From CADEEV01 sp032127875 (GTDB lineage Bacteria; Acidobacteriota; Vicinamibacteria; Fen-336): DNA of 62,005 nt. The notes beneath the pieces are model-generated. The model had not been told where the DNA came from. It searched no databases and saw nothing but the letters and a program-made list of their open reading frames with translations. The stretch lies in assembly GCA_032127875.1 (NCBI GenBank), contig JAQBHI010000016.1, forward strand, positions 1 through 62,005, read 5' to 3'. A program made the position numbers and the translations under genes. Of this stretch, positions 47,025 to 54,901 are shown one piece after another (the first letter of the stretch is position 1; the number at the start of each line of letters is the position of its first letter).

Positions 47025-47795
47025 TTACTCCATCCCCATCTCGATGCGGAAGCTCTCGAGGCCCTTCATCTTCTTCCTCGGAAAGCCCGAGAACTCCATG
47101 CGTCCCGCGTCCTGCTTCACGCGCACGAAGGTGGGGGCCTCAGGCTTCAGCTCGACGTAGATCGAGTTGGCGACAAGCTCACGCAGCGTGCCGGTCGCGG
47201 CGTCGCGGCCGAGGTAGGCGACGCGCAGCTTGCGCTCGCCGGCGCGGCCTGCCGGCAGATCGATGCGCAGGGCGATGCGCCCAGGCCGCGTCTCGGGGGC
47301 GGCGACGCTCACTCCGTCGGCGCCGGAGGCGCTGACGTTCTCAGGAGCGAAGCCAAAGGCGTTCACCAGAGCCCCGGGGATCTCGGGGTCGGGCTTGGCG
47401 TCGGTGTAGCTCGCCACCAGTTCCTCGTCGAGGCTCACCTCGAAGCGTAGCGTCGGGTCGAAAGCGCCTTGCTTGGGCGGTGACCAGGCATGCCAGAAGC
47501 TTGCGCCGCTCACCACCAGTACGAGCTGCGGTCCCGCGGCGGCTGCCGGCTCGAGCAGCGTGGCGGCCGCGGCCACGGCGGCCGCGTCGAGCACCTCCTC
47601 GCGGCCGTCGTCATGGACGATCTTCAGCACCTTGCCGCGCGGGATCGCGAGCCGGCCATAGCCAGTCTGCACCTTGTAGATGCCTGCCTGGAGGCCCAGG
47701 GTCTTTCCCGAGATCCGATCGCCGTCGTCGAGCGTATACACGTCGGCGCGCACGACTGGCGCCAGCGCGAGCAACAACAAGGCGAGCAAGCGCAT
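47025..47795 (-). CDS. Secreted protein of unknown function
   Basis: The 256-residue product starts with a signal peptide (MRLLALLLLALAPVVRA) followed by DVYTLDDGDRISGKTLGLQA. This beta-rich segment resembles the small domain found in proteins where DGDRISG-type repeats precede a K-x-x-x-I-H-D-D-G-R-E strand. The rest is beta-rich with no Cys or catalytic motif recognised, ending in a basic stretch. It follows the J-domain gene by three bases and precedes the DUF4126 gene by ten, suggesting one long envelope-related operon. I do not recognise the family. Confidence 0.6.
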   Translation of the reverse strand: MRLLALLLLALAPVVRADVYTLDDGDRISGKTLGLQAGIYKVQTGYGRLAIPRGKVLKIVHDDGREEVLDAAAVAAAATLLEPAAAAGPQLVLVVSGASFWHAWSPPKQGAFDPTLRFEVSLDEELVASYTDAKPDPEIPGALVNAFGFAPENVSASGADGVSVAAPETRPGRIALRIDLPAGRAGERKLRVAYLGRDAATGTLRELVANSIYVELKPEAPTFVRVKQDAGRMEFSGFPRKKMKGLESFRIEMGME

Positions 47796-47798
47796 CCC

Positions 47799-49472
47799 TC
47801 AGCCCTTCCTGAAGAGTTTCTTGAGAAAGCCGCGGGGGCCGGTCTCGCCCTCTTCCGGCGGTCCGCCCTCCGGCGTCAGCTCTATGACCTCGGCCAGCGC
47901 CTCTTCGTGTTCGGGCTCGAGTTCGACCACCCGCTGGAATTCGTGGAGCGCGCGACCCTTGAGGCCGCTCGCCTTGTAGAGGGTTCCCAGCACGAAGTGG
48001 GCCTCGACGTTGTTGGGATCTTCCTTGACGGCCGTTTGCAGTTGTTCTTCGGCGCGTCTCGTCCACTTCGGGTTTTTCAGATAGGCCCTGGCCAGCAGCA
48101 CGCGCATGCGCAGCCTGGTCTTGCCCTCCGCCCCTCCGAGGGCGGGCTCGAGCAGTTGGATCGCGTCCCAGAACTTGTCCTGAGCGTACAGCTTGGCCGC
48201 TTTGGGCAGGGTTTCTTCGGCGATCCGTGCGGCGTATTCGGGATCGAGCGGCGGCTCCGGCTCGGAGGGGCTTTGCACGAACGAGCCGCCGATCGGCACG
48301 CGCGGCGCGCGCCATGCGAGGTCTGCTTCGTAGCTGCCCCGCGTGCGCGGGTTGCGGAGCACCTCGTAGGCCTCGCCGAGACGAATGAAGATCTCCTCGA
48401 TCTTGTCGCGCATATCGGCAAGGGCCGGGTCGTGATGCGTGTCGGGATGGAATTTCTTCGCGAGCTTGAAGTAGGCCTCCTTGACCTGCGCTTCGCTCGA
48501 GGCCTTGGGGATGCCCAGCACCTCGAAGTGATTCTTGGCCTTGATGCCGTCGTGGGCCTCGAGCACCTCCTGGCGGCGGGCCTCGCGGGCCTTCGCCGCC
48601 TCGTCGCGCGGCGGCGCGGGAGTCGCGGCCGGCGGTGTGGGCGCGGCCGGGGCCGGGGGCGCGGTTGCAGGCACGTCGGGGGCCGACGCCACCGGGCGCG
48701 GCGCGGCAGTGGCCTTCGCCGGCTGTCCCACCGCGCGGGCGTCGGGTTTGGGCGGGGCCTTTGGTGGCAACGGCAGGAACTCGACGACGCCGGTCGAAAG
48801 CAAGGCAAAGAGCGCCCGCATCGTGTTCTCGGGCACCATCGGAATCAGCTGGAGCAGTTCCCGCGCGCTCAGGGTCCCGTCGATGCGCGACAGCACGTAG
48901 CCGTCGCTCGGGGTCAGCGTGATCTTCTGGAAACGCAGCAACGGATCGTTCGAGAGGCCCAGGATGCGGTCGATGTCGCCCAGCGCGAAGCGGACCACGT
49001 CGGGGTCGTCGATCGTCCGAACCGCCTCGAGGATCAGCTCGCCTGTCGAGAGCTTGAGGCTCATGTCCGGCTCGAGCCCCGTCTCTTCCTTCTCCTCGAA
49101 GCTGTATTCGCCCTCCGACCAGGAGAAGGCCTTCAGCAGAAGCTCGCGCACGTGTATCGCGAGCGCGTCCTCGAGCTTGTCGCGGTCCAGGAGGCCGAGT
49201 TCTCTCAGCACCGTGCCGAGGCGCTTCTTGTCACGCAGCACGAAGCCCGTGGCGCGCTTCAGGTCGGCGGCCGTGACCACGCCCTGCGTCACGAGCGTCT
49301 CGCCGAGGCGTTCCTCCTTGACGTTCGTGTCGCCGTGGACGATGTGGCCGACACGGAAGTAGACGCTGCGGCGTTCCTCCCCCCGCGTGAGATGCAAGAA
49401 CCCGGTCTTGCGCCCGACGTAAAGCTGCCGGAGGACCTCGGGGAGCAGGCCCTCGGTGAGGGGACCCTTCAT
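47799..49472 (-). CDS. DUF4388-J-domain-TPR protein
   Basis: The 557-residue protein is a three-module fusion. Residues about 1-235 carry a DUF4388 (PATAN-like) module (LTEGLLPEVLRQLYVGRKTG, FLHLTRGEERRSVYFRVGHI) plus a second related unit, and an Ala/Pro-rich linker runs to about 310. A J-domain follows, with YFKLAKKFHPDTHHDPALAD (HPD near residue 344) and YEVLRNPRTRGSYEADLA. Residues about 400-540 form TPR-like repeats (QTAVKEDPNNVEAHFVLGTL, YKASGLKGRALHEFQRVVEL). The J-domain should stimulate an Hsp70; DUF4388 modules are found in signalling proteins of deltaproteobacteria-like groups. A role as an adaptor bringing Hsp70 to a signalling complex is inferred. Confidence 0.85.
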   Translation of the reverse strand: MKGPLTEGLLPEVLRQLYVGRKTGFLHLTRGEERRSVYFRVGHIVHGDTNVKEERLGETLVTQGVVTAADLKRATGFVLRDKKRLGTVLRELGLLDRDKLEDALAIHVRELLLKAFSWSEGEYSFEEKEETGLEPDMSLKLSTGELILEAVRTIDDPDVVRFALGDIDRILGLSNDPLLRFQKITLTPSDGYVLSRIDGTLSARELLQLIPMVPENTMRALFALLSTGVVEFLPLPPKAPPKPDARAVGQPAKATAAPRPVASAPDVPATAPPAPAAPTPPAATPAPPRDEAAKAREARRQEVLEAHDGIKAKNHFEVLGIPKASSEAQVKEAYFKLAKKFHPDTHHDPALADMRDKIEEIFIRLGEAYEVLRNPRTRGSYEADLAWRAPRVPIGGSFVQSPSEPEPPLDPEYAARIAEETLPKAAKLYAQDKFWDAIQLLEPALGGAEGKTRLRMRVLLARAYLKNPKWTRRAEEQLQTAVKEDPNNVEAHFVLGTLYKASGLKGRALHEFQRVVELEPEHEEALAEVIELTPEGGPPEEGETGPRGFLKKLFRKG

Positions 49473-49496
49473 AAGTGCCGTGAGGCGGCAGTATAG

Positions 49497-49694
49497 TCCC
49501 CGCGAAGTCCCGAGGGAACCAAAGCGACCGTCGTCAACACAGGCGTGCGCCTGTCCGAGGGCCGTCTGTTCGGCCGCGCGACGATGATCGCCGATTTCCA
49601 GGTGGTGGCCCCGGCGGAGGCCGGCGCCTCCCTCGAGACGCGGCTGCGGATGGCGGTGGGCTCGAATTGCGACCTGACCCTCCGCCTGGGCTAG
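49497..49694 (+). pseudogene. Possible gene remnant (plus strand)
   Basis: A 65-codon open frame between stops, without a convincing start, reads EGTKATVVNTGVRLSEGRLF, then GRATMIADFQVVAPAEAG and LRMAVGSNCDLTLRLG. The regular alternation and codon use look coding, and the stop ends exactly where the convergent reductase gene ends. I cannot name a family. It may be the 3' end of a lost gene or a shadow of nothing. Confidence 0.25.
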
Positions 49695-50732
49695 TTACTT
49701 CTTCCTGGCCGGCAGGCTCTTCGCCTCGAGCGTCGAGAAGCGATGGACGAGCGGGATCTCGCGCATCGTCACGAGTCCGGGCCGCGCGGCGAACAGCTTG
49801 GGGATGGCGTTGATGATGATCGCGGCGGTCGCGAGGTCGCCCGCGACGCCGCCGGCGATCGTCATGTCGATGGCCGGAACGCCGTCGATCAGGACGTGGT
49901 CGCGCGGCGACTCGGCGCCCACGTACATCTGCAGGTCGAGGCTCACAGCCAGTTCGCCGTTGCGATAGCCGCGCGCCGCCTGCTTGATGCCCGCTGCGTT
50001 GCCGGCCGGGATGCGCAGGTAAGCGGTGTCGAGGTCGCGCGGGGCGATCGCCGGCTCCAGCGTCTCGTCGACCCTGTCGAGCTTCCAGCCCAGGCCGGCC
50101 GCGATCATGTGCACTGACTCCGGCAGCCCCACGTGGCGCACGCTGCCCTCGGTCCTGGCCCGGGTGAACTGCGCGAGCGTCAAGCCGGCGCCGACCTTGC
50201 GCTGCAGCGGCAGCCGGCGCGTGGCCGCATCGACGACCCGCGTGACCGAGACGCGGCTGACCTCGGCGCAGGGGGCCGTGAGAAACAAGGCCAGCGCATC
50301 CATGACGTAGCCGGGGTTGACCCCGGTGGCCAGCACCGAAACCTTTTTCTTGCGCGCCGCCTGGTCGAGTTCGCGGAACGCCCCCGCGCGCGAAGGCGTC
50401 GGGTAGGCGAGTTCTTCGCAAGTCGTCACGACGTGCAGGCCCTTGTGCACGAGGGCCGCGATCTGCGGCTTTACGTCGCGCACCGCGGACGAGGTGCTGA
50501 GCACGGCAACATCGGCCTTGGTCTTGCGCAGCAGCTTGGCGAGATCGGCGACCACCTTGAGGCGCAGCTTCTTCGGCAAGCCGAGCACGACGCCGAGGTC
50601 CTTGCCGGCCTTGTCGGGGGCGAGATCGGCCGCCCCCACCACCTTCAGGCCTTCGGTCTCGAGTGCCAAGCGCGCGATGGCCTGGCCGATCGGGCCGAGG
50701 CCGACGTGGACGATGCGGATCTCCCGGCTCAG
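49695..50732 (-). CDS. NAD(P)-binding dihydrodipicolinate-reductase-like protein
   Basis: Homology begins with REIRIVHVGLGPIGQAIARL, a Rossmann GxGxxG nucleotide site, followed by VVGAADLAPDKAGKDLGVVL and ADVAVLSTSSAVRDVKPQIA. Then come VVTTCEELAYPTPSRAGAFR and VSVLATGVNPGYVMDALALF, the DapB-like pattern seen in diaminopimelate/amino-acid dehydrogenase relatives. The first ordinary start codon (TTG) would cut away the nucleotide-binding loop. The best start is a CTG that overlaps the upstream stop as CTGA, giving 345 residues. A role outside lysine synthesis is likely because the sequence is longer than DapB; the substrate is unknown. Confidence 0.75.
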   Translation of the reverse strand: MSREIRIVHVGLGPIGQAIARLALETEGLKVVGAADLAPDKAGKDLGVVLGLPKKLRLKVVADLAKLLRKTKADVAVLSTSSAVRDVKPQIAALVHKGLHVVTTCEELAYPTPSRAGAFRELDQAARKKKVSVLATGVNPGYVMDALALFLTAPCAEVSRVSVTRVVDAATRRLPLQRKVGAGLTLAQFTRARTEGSVRHVGLPESVHMIAAGLGWKLDRVDETLEPAIAPRDLDTAYLRIPAGNAAGIKQAARGYRNGELAVSLDLQMYVGAESPRDHVLIDGVPAIDMTIAGGVAGDLATAAIIINAIPKLFAARPGLVTMREIPLVHRFSTLEAKSLPARKK

Positions 50733-50956
50733 CGCTCCACCTCGATCCTGCCGACCTCCTCGTCGGGTTCGGCCGCCACGATCACCGTGGTGGCGACCGG
50801 CAAAAGGCTAGTGAAGTTCTTGCCCGCGGACTCGAGGAGCACTTCGTAGTAGCCTTCGCTGGAGACGCGAACCAGGCGGCCCTTGGCGACCTTCGCGCCC
50901 AGGGTGTTCGCAAGGATCTCGCTGTAGATCCGGATCGGCGCTTCGCGTTCAATCAT
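50729..50956 (-). CDS. Small hypothetical protein preceding the reductase
   Basis: I do not recognise this 75-residue protein. It begins MIEREAPIRIYSEILANTLG and shows beta-strand-like stretches (KGRLVRVSSEGYYEVLLESA, then SLLPVATTVIVAA) without Cys, membrane or signal features. Its TGA overlaps the CTG start proposed for the reductase gene, so the two are probably translated together. It could be a small regulatory or scaffold subunit. Confidence 0.55.
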   Translation of the reverse strand: MIEREAPIRIYSEILANTLGAKVAKGRLVRVSSEGYYEVLLESAGKNFTSLLPVATTVIVAAEPDEEVGRIEVER

Positions 50957-51058
50957 CGGACACCCCCGCGAGGCCCTTTGGAATCATCGACTTGGATCGG
51001 ATACGACCCAGCTTCATTGCAGTAAGGGCGGCACATACTAGCACAACTCCCGCGAGGG

Positions 51059-51064
51059 TATAAT
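51059..51064 (+). promoter_or_regulatory. TATAAT -10 box of the cNMP/DUF4388 gene
   Basis: A perfect TATAAT is followed after 16 bases by AGGAG (51081-51085) and the ATG at 51089. No strong -35 is apparent. Confidence 0.5.
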
Positions 51065-51088
51065 CGGGCGCGAGCAGCCTAGGAGCCT

Positions 51089-52084
51089 ATGCCCAACGCC
51101 ATCGATCCCGCGTTTTTGAAGGCCTCCGATCTCTTCGAGAACCAGCCCGACGAGGTGCTGAAGGCGGTGCTCGCCCAGGGCAAGCTCGACGAATACGGCC
51201 CGGGCTCGATCGTGTTCGGTCAGGGCGAGCAGGGGGATCGGCTCTACATCGTGAAGGCCGGCGCCCTCGAGGTGCTCGCCGTTCCCGCGGATGGCGCCGA
51301 GCCGATGCCGGTTGCCTATCTCGGCGCCGGAGAGGTGCTGGGCGAGATTGCGCTGCTCACCGGCTCGCCGCGCACGGCCACGGTACGCTGCCCGGAAAAG
51401 GCCGAGCTGTTCGTTCTCGAAAAGCCGGTGTTCCTGGATCTCATGGTCACGCTGCCGGCCTTCTCACGGAACCTCTGCCTGGTTCTCGCGAAGCGCCTCG
51501 AGGCCACGACGCTCAAGGTCCCGAAGTCGTCGACGAAACAGCTCCAGGGCAACCTCAAGTATTTCGACCTCGCGACCGTGATCCAGACCCTGATCGGTTC
51601 GCACCAGACCGGCAGTCTCACGGTCATGCAGGCAGGCGGCCAGCAGAAGATCGCCGAGCTGTTCTTCTTCAAGGGCAACATCGCGCGGGCCAAGGTGAGC
51701 CAGCTCACCGGCGACGACGCGGTCTTCCAGCTCTTCCAATCGCCGCTCGAGGGCGAATTCTCGTTCACGGGCAGGAGCGTGCAGGAGGACGAGGTGCAGA
51801 CCGACGTGACCCTCCCCGGGATCTCGCTGCTGATGGAGTCGGTGCGGCTTCAGGACGAGCTGCCGATGCTCCAGGCGCGCATCCCGGACGCCTCGAAGCT
51901 GTGGAAGCAGAAAGCCGCCCAACTGCAGTGGGAAGATCCCGACAGCCTCGAGCTCGCGGTCGCGGTGTGGTCCCGCTTCAAGAAAGGCGCCTCGATCGCG
52001 GACCTGCACCGCGATATCCCGCGCTCGTCCTACTTCATCTACAAGACCGTGCTCGGCATGCTCGACGCGGGAATAGTCGAGTAA
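51089..52084 (+). CDS. Cyclic-nucleotide-binding / DUF4388 protein
   Basis: The 331-residue protein has a Crp-type cyclic-nucleotide-binding domain (about 8-135: FGQGEQGDRLYIVKAGALEV, then LGAGEVLGEIALLTGSPRTA with the phosphate-binding cassette G-E-I-A-L-L-x-x-x-x-R-T-A). A DUF4388/PATAN-like module follows (about 145-250: STKQLQGNLKYFDLATVIQT, then GSLTVMQAGGQQKIAELFFF and KGNIARAKV). The C-terminal helical part (SLELAVAVWSRFKKGASIAD) resembles a winged helix. The GEIALL...RTA cassette is well kept, so cAMP or cGMP binding is credible. It is a signalling protein without an evident DNA-binding domain. Its last bases face the convergent zinc-ribbon gene. Confidence 0.88.
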   Translation: MPNAIDPAFLKASDLFENQPDEVLKAVLAQGKLDEYGPGSIVFGQGEQGDRLYIVKAGALEVLAVPADGAEPMPVAYLGAGEVLGEIALLTGSPRTATVRCPEKAELFVLEKPVFLDLMVTLPAFSRNLCLVLAKRLEATTLKVPKSSTKQLQGNLKYFDLATVIQTLIGSHQTGSLTVMQAGGQQKIAELFFFKGNIARAKVSQLTGDDAVFQLFQSPLEGEFSFTGRSVQEDEVQTDVTLPGISLLMESVRLQDELPMLQARIPDASKLWKQKAAQLQWEDPDSLELAVAVWSRFKKGASIADLHRDIPRSSYFIYKTVLGMLDAGIVE

Positions 52085-52088
52085 AGGG

Positions 52089-52589
52089 CTAGACCTTGCC
52101 GGCGTCGCGGATCTTCTGCTCCAACAGGCGGCTTTCCTTGCGCGCGTCCGCGATCTCATCGGTGAGCCGAGAGATGTGGTGCCGCTTGGCGAGGAACAGG
52201 TAGTTCGCCACTTCGAGCGCGATTCCGGTCGCGATCGCGACCGTGAATGCCTCCATGGCAAGGCCGCTGGACACCAGGCGGTCCTTCTGACCGACCTGCC
52301 AGAGCACGTAGATGAGCGCGAGGCCGAGGCCGTTCACACCCATGCCGAAGCTGCCGCGCGCCTGGCGCAGATCGGCTTCGAGGCGCTCGACCAACAGGCG
52401 GTTCGAACCCAGGGCGTCCTTCAGCGGGGTCGCATCGGCGATCACCAGGCGCAACACCGCGCCGCGCGCTATCTTGTGCTTCATCCCGCAGGAGCCGCAC
52501 TTGATGTGGTCGCCCTGAGCGTAGGAATCGGGCACGACCACGTCCGCCCGACAGTGGACGCATCGTGCGCGCTGGGAACGCTGCTCCAT
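52089..52589 (-). CDS. Zinc-ribbon membrane protein with coiled-coil tail
   Basis: The 166-residue product starts with two CxxC knuckles (RCVHCRADVVVPDSYAQGDH, then IKCGSCGMKHKI) typical of a zinc ribbon. A helical region (LLVERLEADLRQARGSF) comes next, then two hydrophobic helices (MGVNGLGLALIYVLWQVG; FTVAIATGIALEVANYLFLA) and a charged coiled-coil end (RLTDEIADARKESRLLEQK). I recognise no named family. It lies four bases from the stop of the convergent cNMP gene and has its own upstream region of about 80 bases. Confidence 0.65.
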   Translation of the reverse strand: MEQRSQRARCVHCRADVVVPDSYAQGDHIKCGSCGMKHKIARGAVLRLVIADATPLKDALGSNRLLVERLEADLRQARGSFGMGVNGLGLALIYVLWQVGQKDRLVSSGLAMEAFTVAIATGIALEVANYLFLAKRHHISRLTDEIADARKESRLLEQKIRDAGKV

Positions 52590-52672
52590 CACGCCTCCGG
52601 TGCCTGGGGCCGACTCGCCTGGAACCGGGCTCAGACTAGCACGAGCGCCGAAGGCTCTGGAAGCGCCGAGGC

Positions 52673-53926
52673 TCAGGCCCTGCCGATCCACCGCAGGATC
52701 TCCCGGAAGCCAGGCCGCTTGCCGTACATCAGGATCCCGACGCGGTAGATGCGGGCCGCCGCCCAGTTGAGCACGACGATCGTGCCGAGCGTCAGCACTA
52801 TCGAGAGGGCGATCTGCCAGGCGGGCGGCATCAGCGCTGAGGCGCGCAGGAACATCAGCAGCGGCGTCCAGAAGGGCACCAGCGACAAGACCGTGGAGAG
52901 CGTGCTGTCGGGGCTCGCAAGCACCATCGGGAAGCACATCACGGCGAGGATCAGCGGCATCAGCACCAGGAACACCAGGCTCTGGGCCTCCTGCTGCGAG
53001 TTGACCGAAGCCCCGACGGCCGCATACATGGCGCCATACAGGAAGTAGCCAAGCAGGAAGAAGACCACGAACAGCACCAGCACTGCCCACGGGATCTCGG
53101 GCAGCCTCGCGCCGGAGACGGCCGCCGCCTGCGCCGCGAAGAAAGACAGCCCGGCCATGAAGCCTGCCCAGACCAGGAACTGCGTGAGCCCCACGGCGCC
53201 CACCCCGAGCAGCTTGCCGGCGAGAAGCCGCGAGGGCGAGATCGAAGAGACCATCACCTCGACGACGCGGCTCGTCTTCTCTTCGATGACGCCGTTCATC
53301 AGCGCGCCGCCCCATATCGCGACCGTCGTGTACAGCGTCATCAGCAGGATCATGGAAAGCAGGAACGAGCCGCCCGCGTCCTCGCGCTCGCCGCTCTCGC
53401 TGAGGCGGATCGTCTTGAGTTCGAGGCGCCGCATCAGCTCCTGGACGCGCGCCTCGGGGAGGCCTGCGCCGGAGAGCCGGAAGCGGATCAGGGCGTCCTC
53501 CACGGCTTTGTCCAGCAGTCCCAGGTCCATCACGTTGCTGACATTCTTGCCGTGGTACTCCGCCGCCGAGCGCGCCAGGGCGTCCGGGGGCAGGTACAGG
53601 TAGCCGTCGATCGCGCCCGACAGCACCGTGCTCCGGAGCGACGCGCGGACGACCTCGAGGGGGCCTTCCCCGGGCGGCTCGACCACGAAGCGCGGCTGCC
53701 CGGCGATGCGCTGCTCGGAGAGGGCCTTCTCGACACTCGCGCGCAAGATAGCCGTGGCGTCGAGCACGGCGACTCGCAGCGGCTTGCCGCGCTGCTTCGA
53801 CATCAGCGCGCTCGGCCCGATCATGAAGGCGGCCATCAGCAGCGGCCCGAGCAACGTGCCGATCAGGAACGCCTTCGAGCGCACTCGCTCCAGGTACTCG
53901 CGGCGGACGATCGCGAAGAGCCTCAT
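52673..53926 (-). CDS. ABC-2 type permease, NatB-like
   Basis: The 417-residue permease begins MRLFAIVRREYLERVRSKAF, followed by a first helix (LIGTLLGPLLMAAFMIGPSA), a large extracytoplasmic domain of about 170 residues, and five C-terminal helices (ILLMTLYTTVAIWGGALMNG; ALVFLVLMPLILAVMCFPMV). The element VIEEKTSRVVEVMVSSISPS is the NatB/ABC-2 signature. With the ATPase it forms an exporter resembling Bacillus NatAB (sodium export), but the substrate here is unproven. It is coupled by ATGA to the ATPase gene. Confidence 0.9.
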   Translation of the reverse strand: MRLFAIVRREYLERVRSKAFLIGTLLGPLLMAAFMIGPSALMSKQRGKPLRVAVLDATAILRASVEKALSEQRIAGQPRFVVEPPGEGPLEVVRASLRSTVLSGAIDGYLYLPPDALARSAAEYHGKNVSNVMDLGLLDKAVEDALIRFRLSGAGLPEARVQELMRRLELKTIRLSESGEREDAGGSFLLSMILLMTLYTTVAIWGGALMNGVIEEKTSRVVEVMVSSISPSRLLAGKLLGVGAVGLTQFLVWAGFMAGLSFFAAQAAAVSGARLPEIPWAVLVLFVVFFLLGYFLYGAMYAAVGASVNSQQEAQSLVFLVLMPLILAVMCFPMVLASPDSTLSTVLSLVPFWTPLLMFLRASALMPPAWQIALSIVLTLGTIVVLNWAAARIYRVGILMYGKRPGFREILRWIGRA

Positions 53927-54843
53927 GCGTCGGCGGCCGCGTGGCCCGTGACCTGAGCGACGAAGATGTCGTGCAGGCTCGGCTCGACGATCTCGAAACG
54001 GCGAACCTGGAGCCGACCCGCGACGGCGCCCAGGATCCGCTGCGGGTCGGCTCCGGCCGCGAGGCGCAGCTCGGCGAACTGCCCGTGGTCGGTGAGCCCG
54101 ATCACGCCCGGGAGGCTCCCGAGGAAAGCGCCGTCGCCTTGGTAGGCGAGCGCGATCGAGTTGGGTCCGTGGCAGCGCTTCACTTCGACGACGCTGCCGT
54201 CGAGGAGTTTCTCGCCTCGGTCGAGCAGCGCCACCCTGTCGCAAAGACGTTCGACCGTCTCCATCTGGTGGCTGGAGAGCACCAGCGTCTTGCCCTGCCG
54301 GCTGAGCTCGAGAAGCGCCTCCCGCATCCCATCGGCGGCGACGGGGTCGAGGCCGCTCATCGGTTCGTCGAGGATCAGGATCTCGGGATCGTGGAGCACC
54401 GTGGCGATGAACTGGGCCTTCCGCTGCATGCCCTTCGAGAGCTCGTTCACGCGCCGCCGCCGCCACTTGTCCTCGAGCCCCAGCCGTTCCAGCCAGGCCG
54501 GGATGCGTCGCCTGGCTTCGGCGCGGGGCGTGCCCTTCATCTCGGCGAAGAACACCAGTTGGTCCTCCAGCAGCATGCGCGGGTACAGGCCGCGCTCCTC
54601 GGGCATGTACCCGATGCGGTCCCGGGCAGAGTCGTCGGCAGGCCGGCCCAGGATCTCGATCGTCCCGGAGTCGGGACCCAGTACGTTCATCACCATGCGC
54701 AGCGTCGTGGTCTTGCCGGCCCCGTTGGGGCCCAGCAGCCCGAAGATGCTGCCACGCGGCACCGTGAGGGTCAGGTCGCTCACGGCCAGGTGGCCGGCAT
54801 AGCCCTTGGTCACACCCGCGATCGCGATCGCCGCTTGCGTCAC
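53923..54843 (-). CDS. ABC transporter ATPase, NatA-like
   Basis: The 306-residue ATPase has Walker A (LLGPNGAGKTTTLRMVMNVL), Q-loop (IGYMPEERGLYPRMLLEDQL), signature ELSKGMQRKAQFIATVLHDP, Walker B (ILILDEPMSGLDPVA) and H-loop (LVLSSHQMETVE), and the C-terminal DUF4162-like regulatory part of NatA/CcmA-type exporters. The signature motif ELSKGMQ, instead of LSGGQ, is normal for this group. The GTG start lies seven bases from the palindromic -10 element it shares with the divergent cyclase gene; its transcript may be leaderless. Confidence 0.9.
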   Translation of the reverse strand: MTQAAIAIAGVTKGYAGHLAVSDLTLTVPRGSIFGLLGPNGAGKTTTLRMVMNVLGPDSGTIEILGRPADDSARDRIGYMPEERGLYPRMLLEDQLVFFAEMKGTPRAEARRRIPAWLERLGLEDKWRRRRVNELSKGMQRKAQFIATVLHDPEILILDEPMSGLDPVAADGMREALLELSRQGKTLVLSSHQMETVERLCDRVALLDRGEKLLDGSVVEVKRCHGPNSIALAYQGDGAFLGSLPGVIGLTDHGQFAELRLAAGADPQRILGAVAGRLQVRRFEIVEPSLHDIFVAQVTGHAAADA

Positions 54844-54850
54844 GGCCGGG

Positions 54851-54858
54851 ATTATAAT
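54851..54858. promoter_or_regulatory. Palindromic -10 element ATTATAAT, divergent promoter
   Basis: ATTATAAT reads the same on both strands and contains TATAAT in each direction. It lies between the divergent ABC ATPase (GTG seven bases away) and diguanylate cyclase (TTG 44 bases away). Symmetric -10 elements are known to drive bidirectional transcription. Neither strand has a good -35 at 17 bp. Confidence 0.5.
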
Positions 54859-54901
54859 GGCCGGATCAGGGCCGCACCCTTCCCCTGTCTTCAGGAGTCG
54901 C

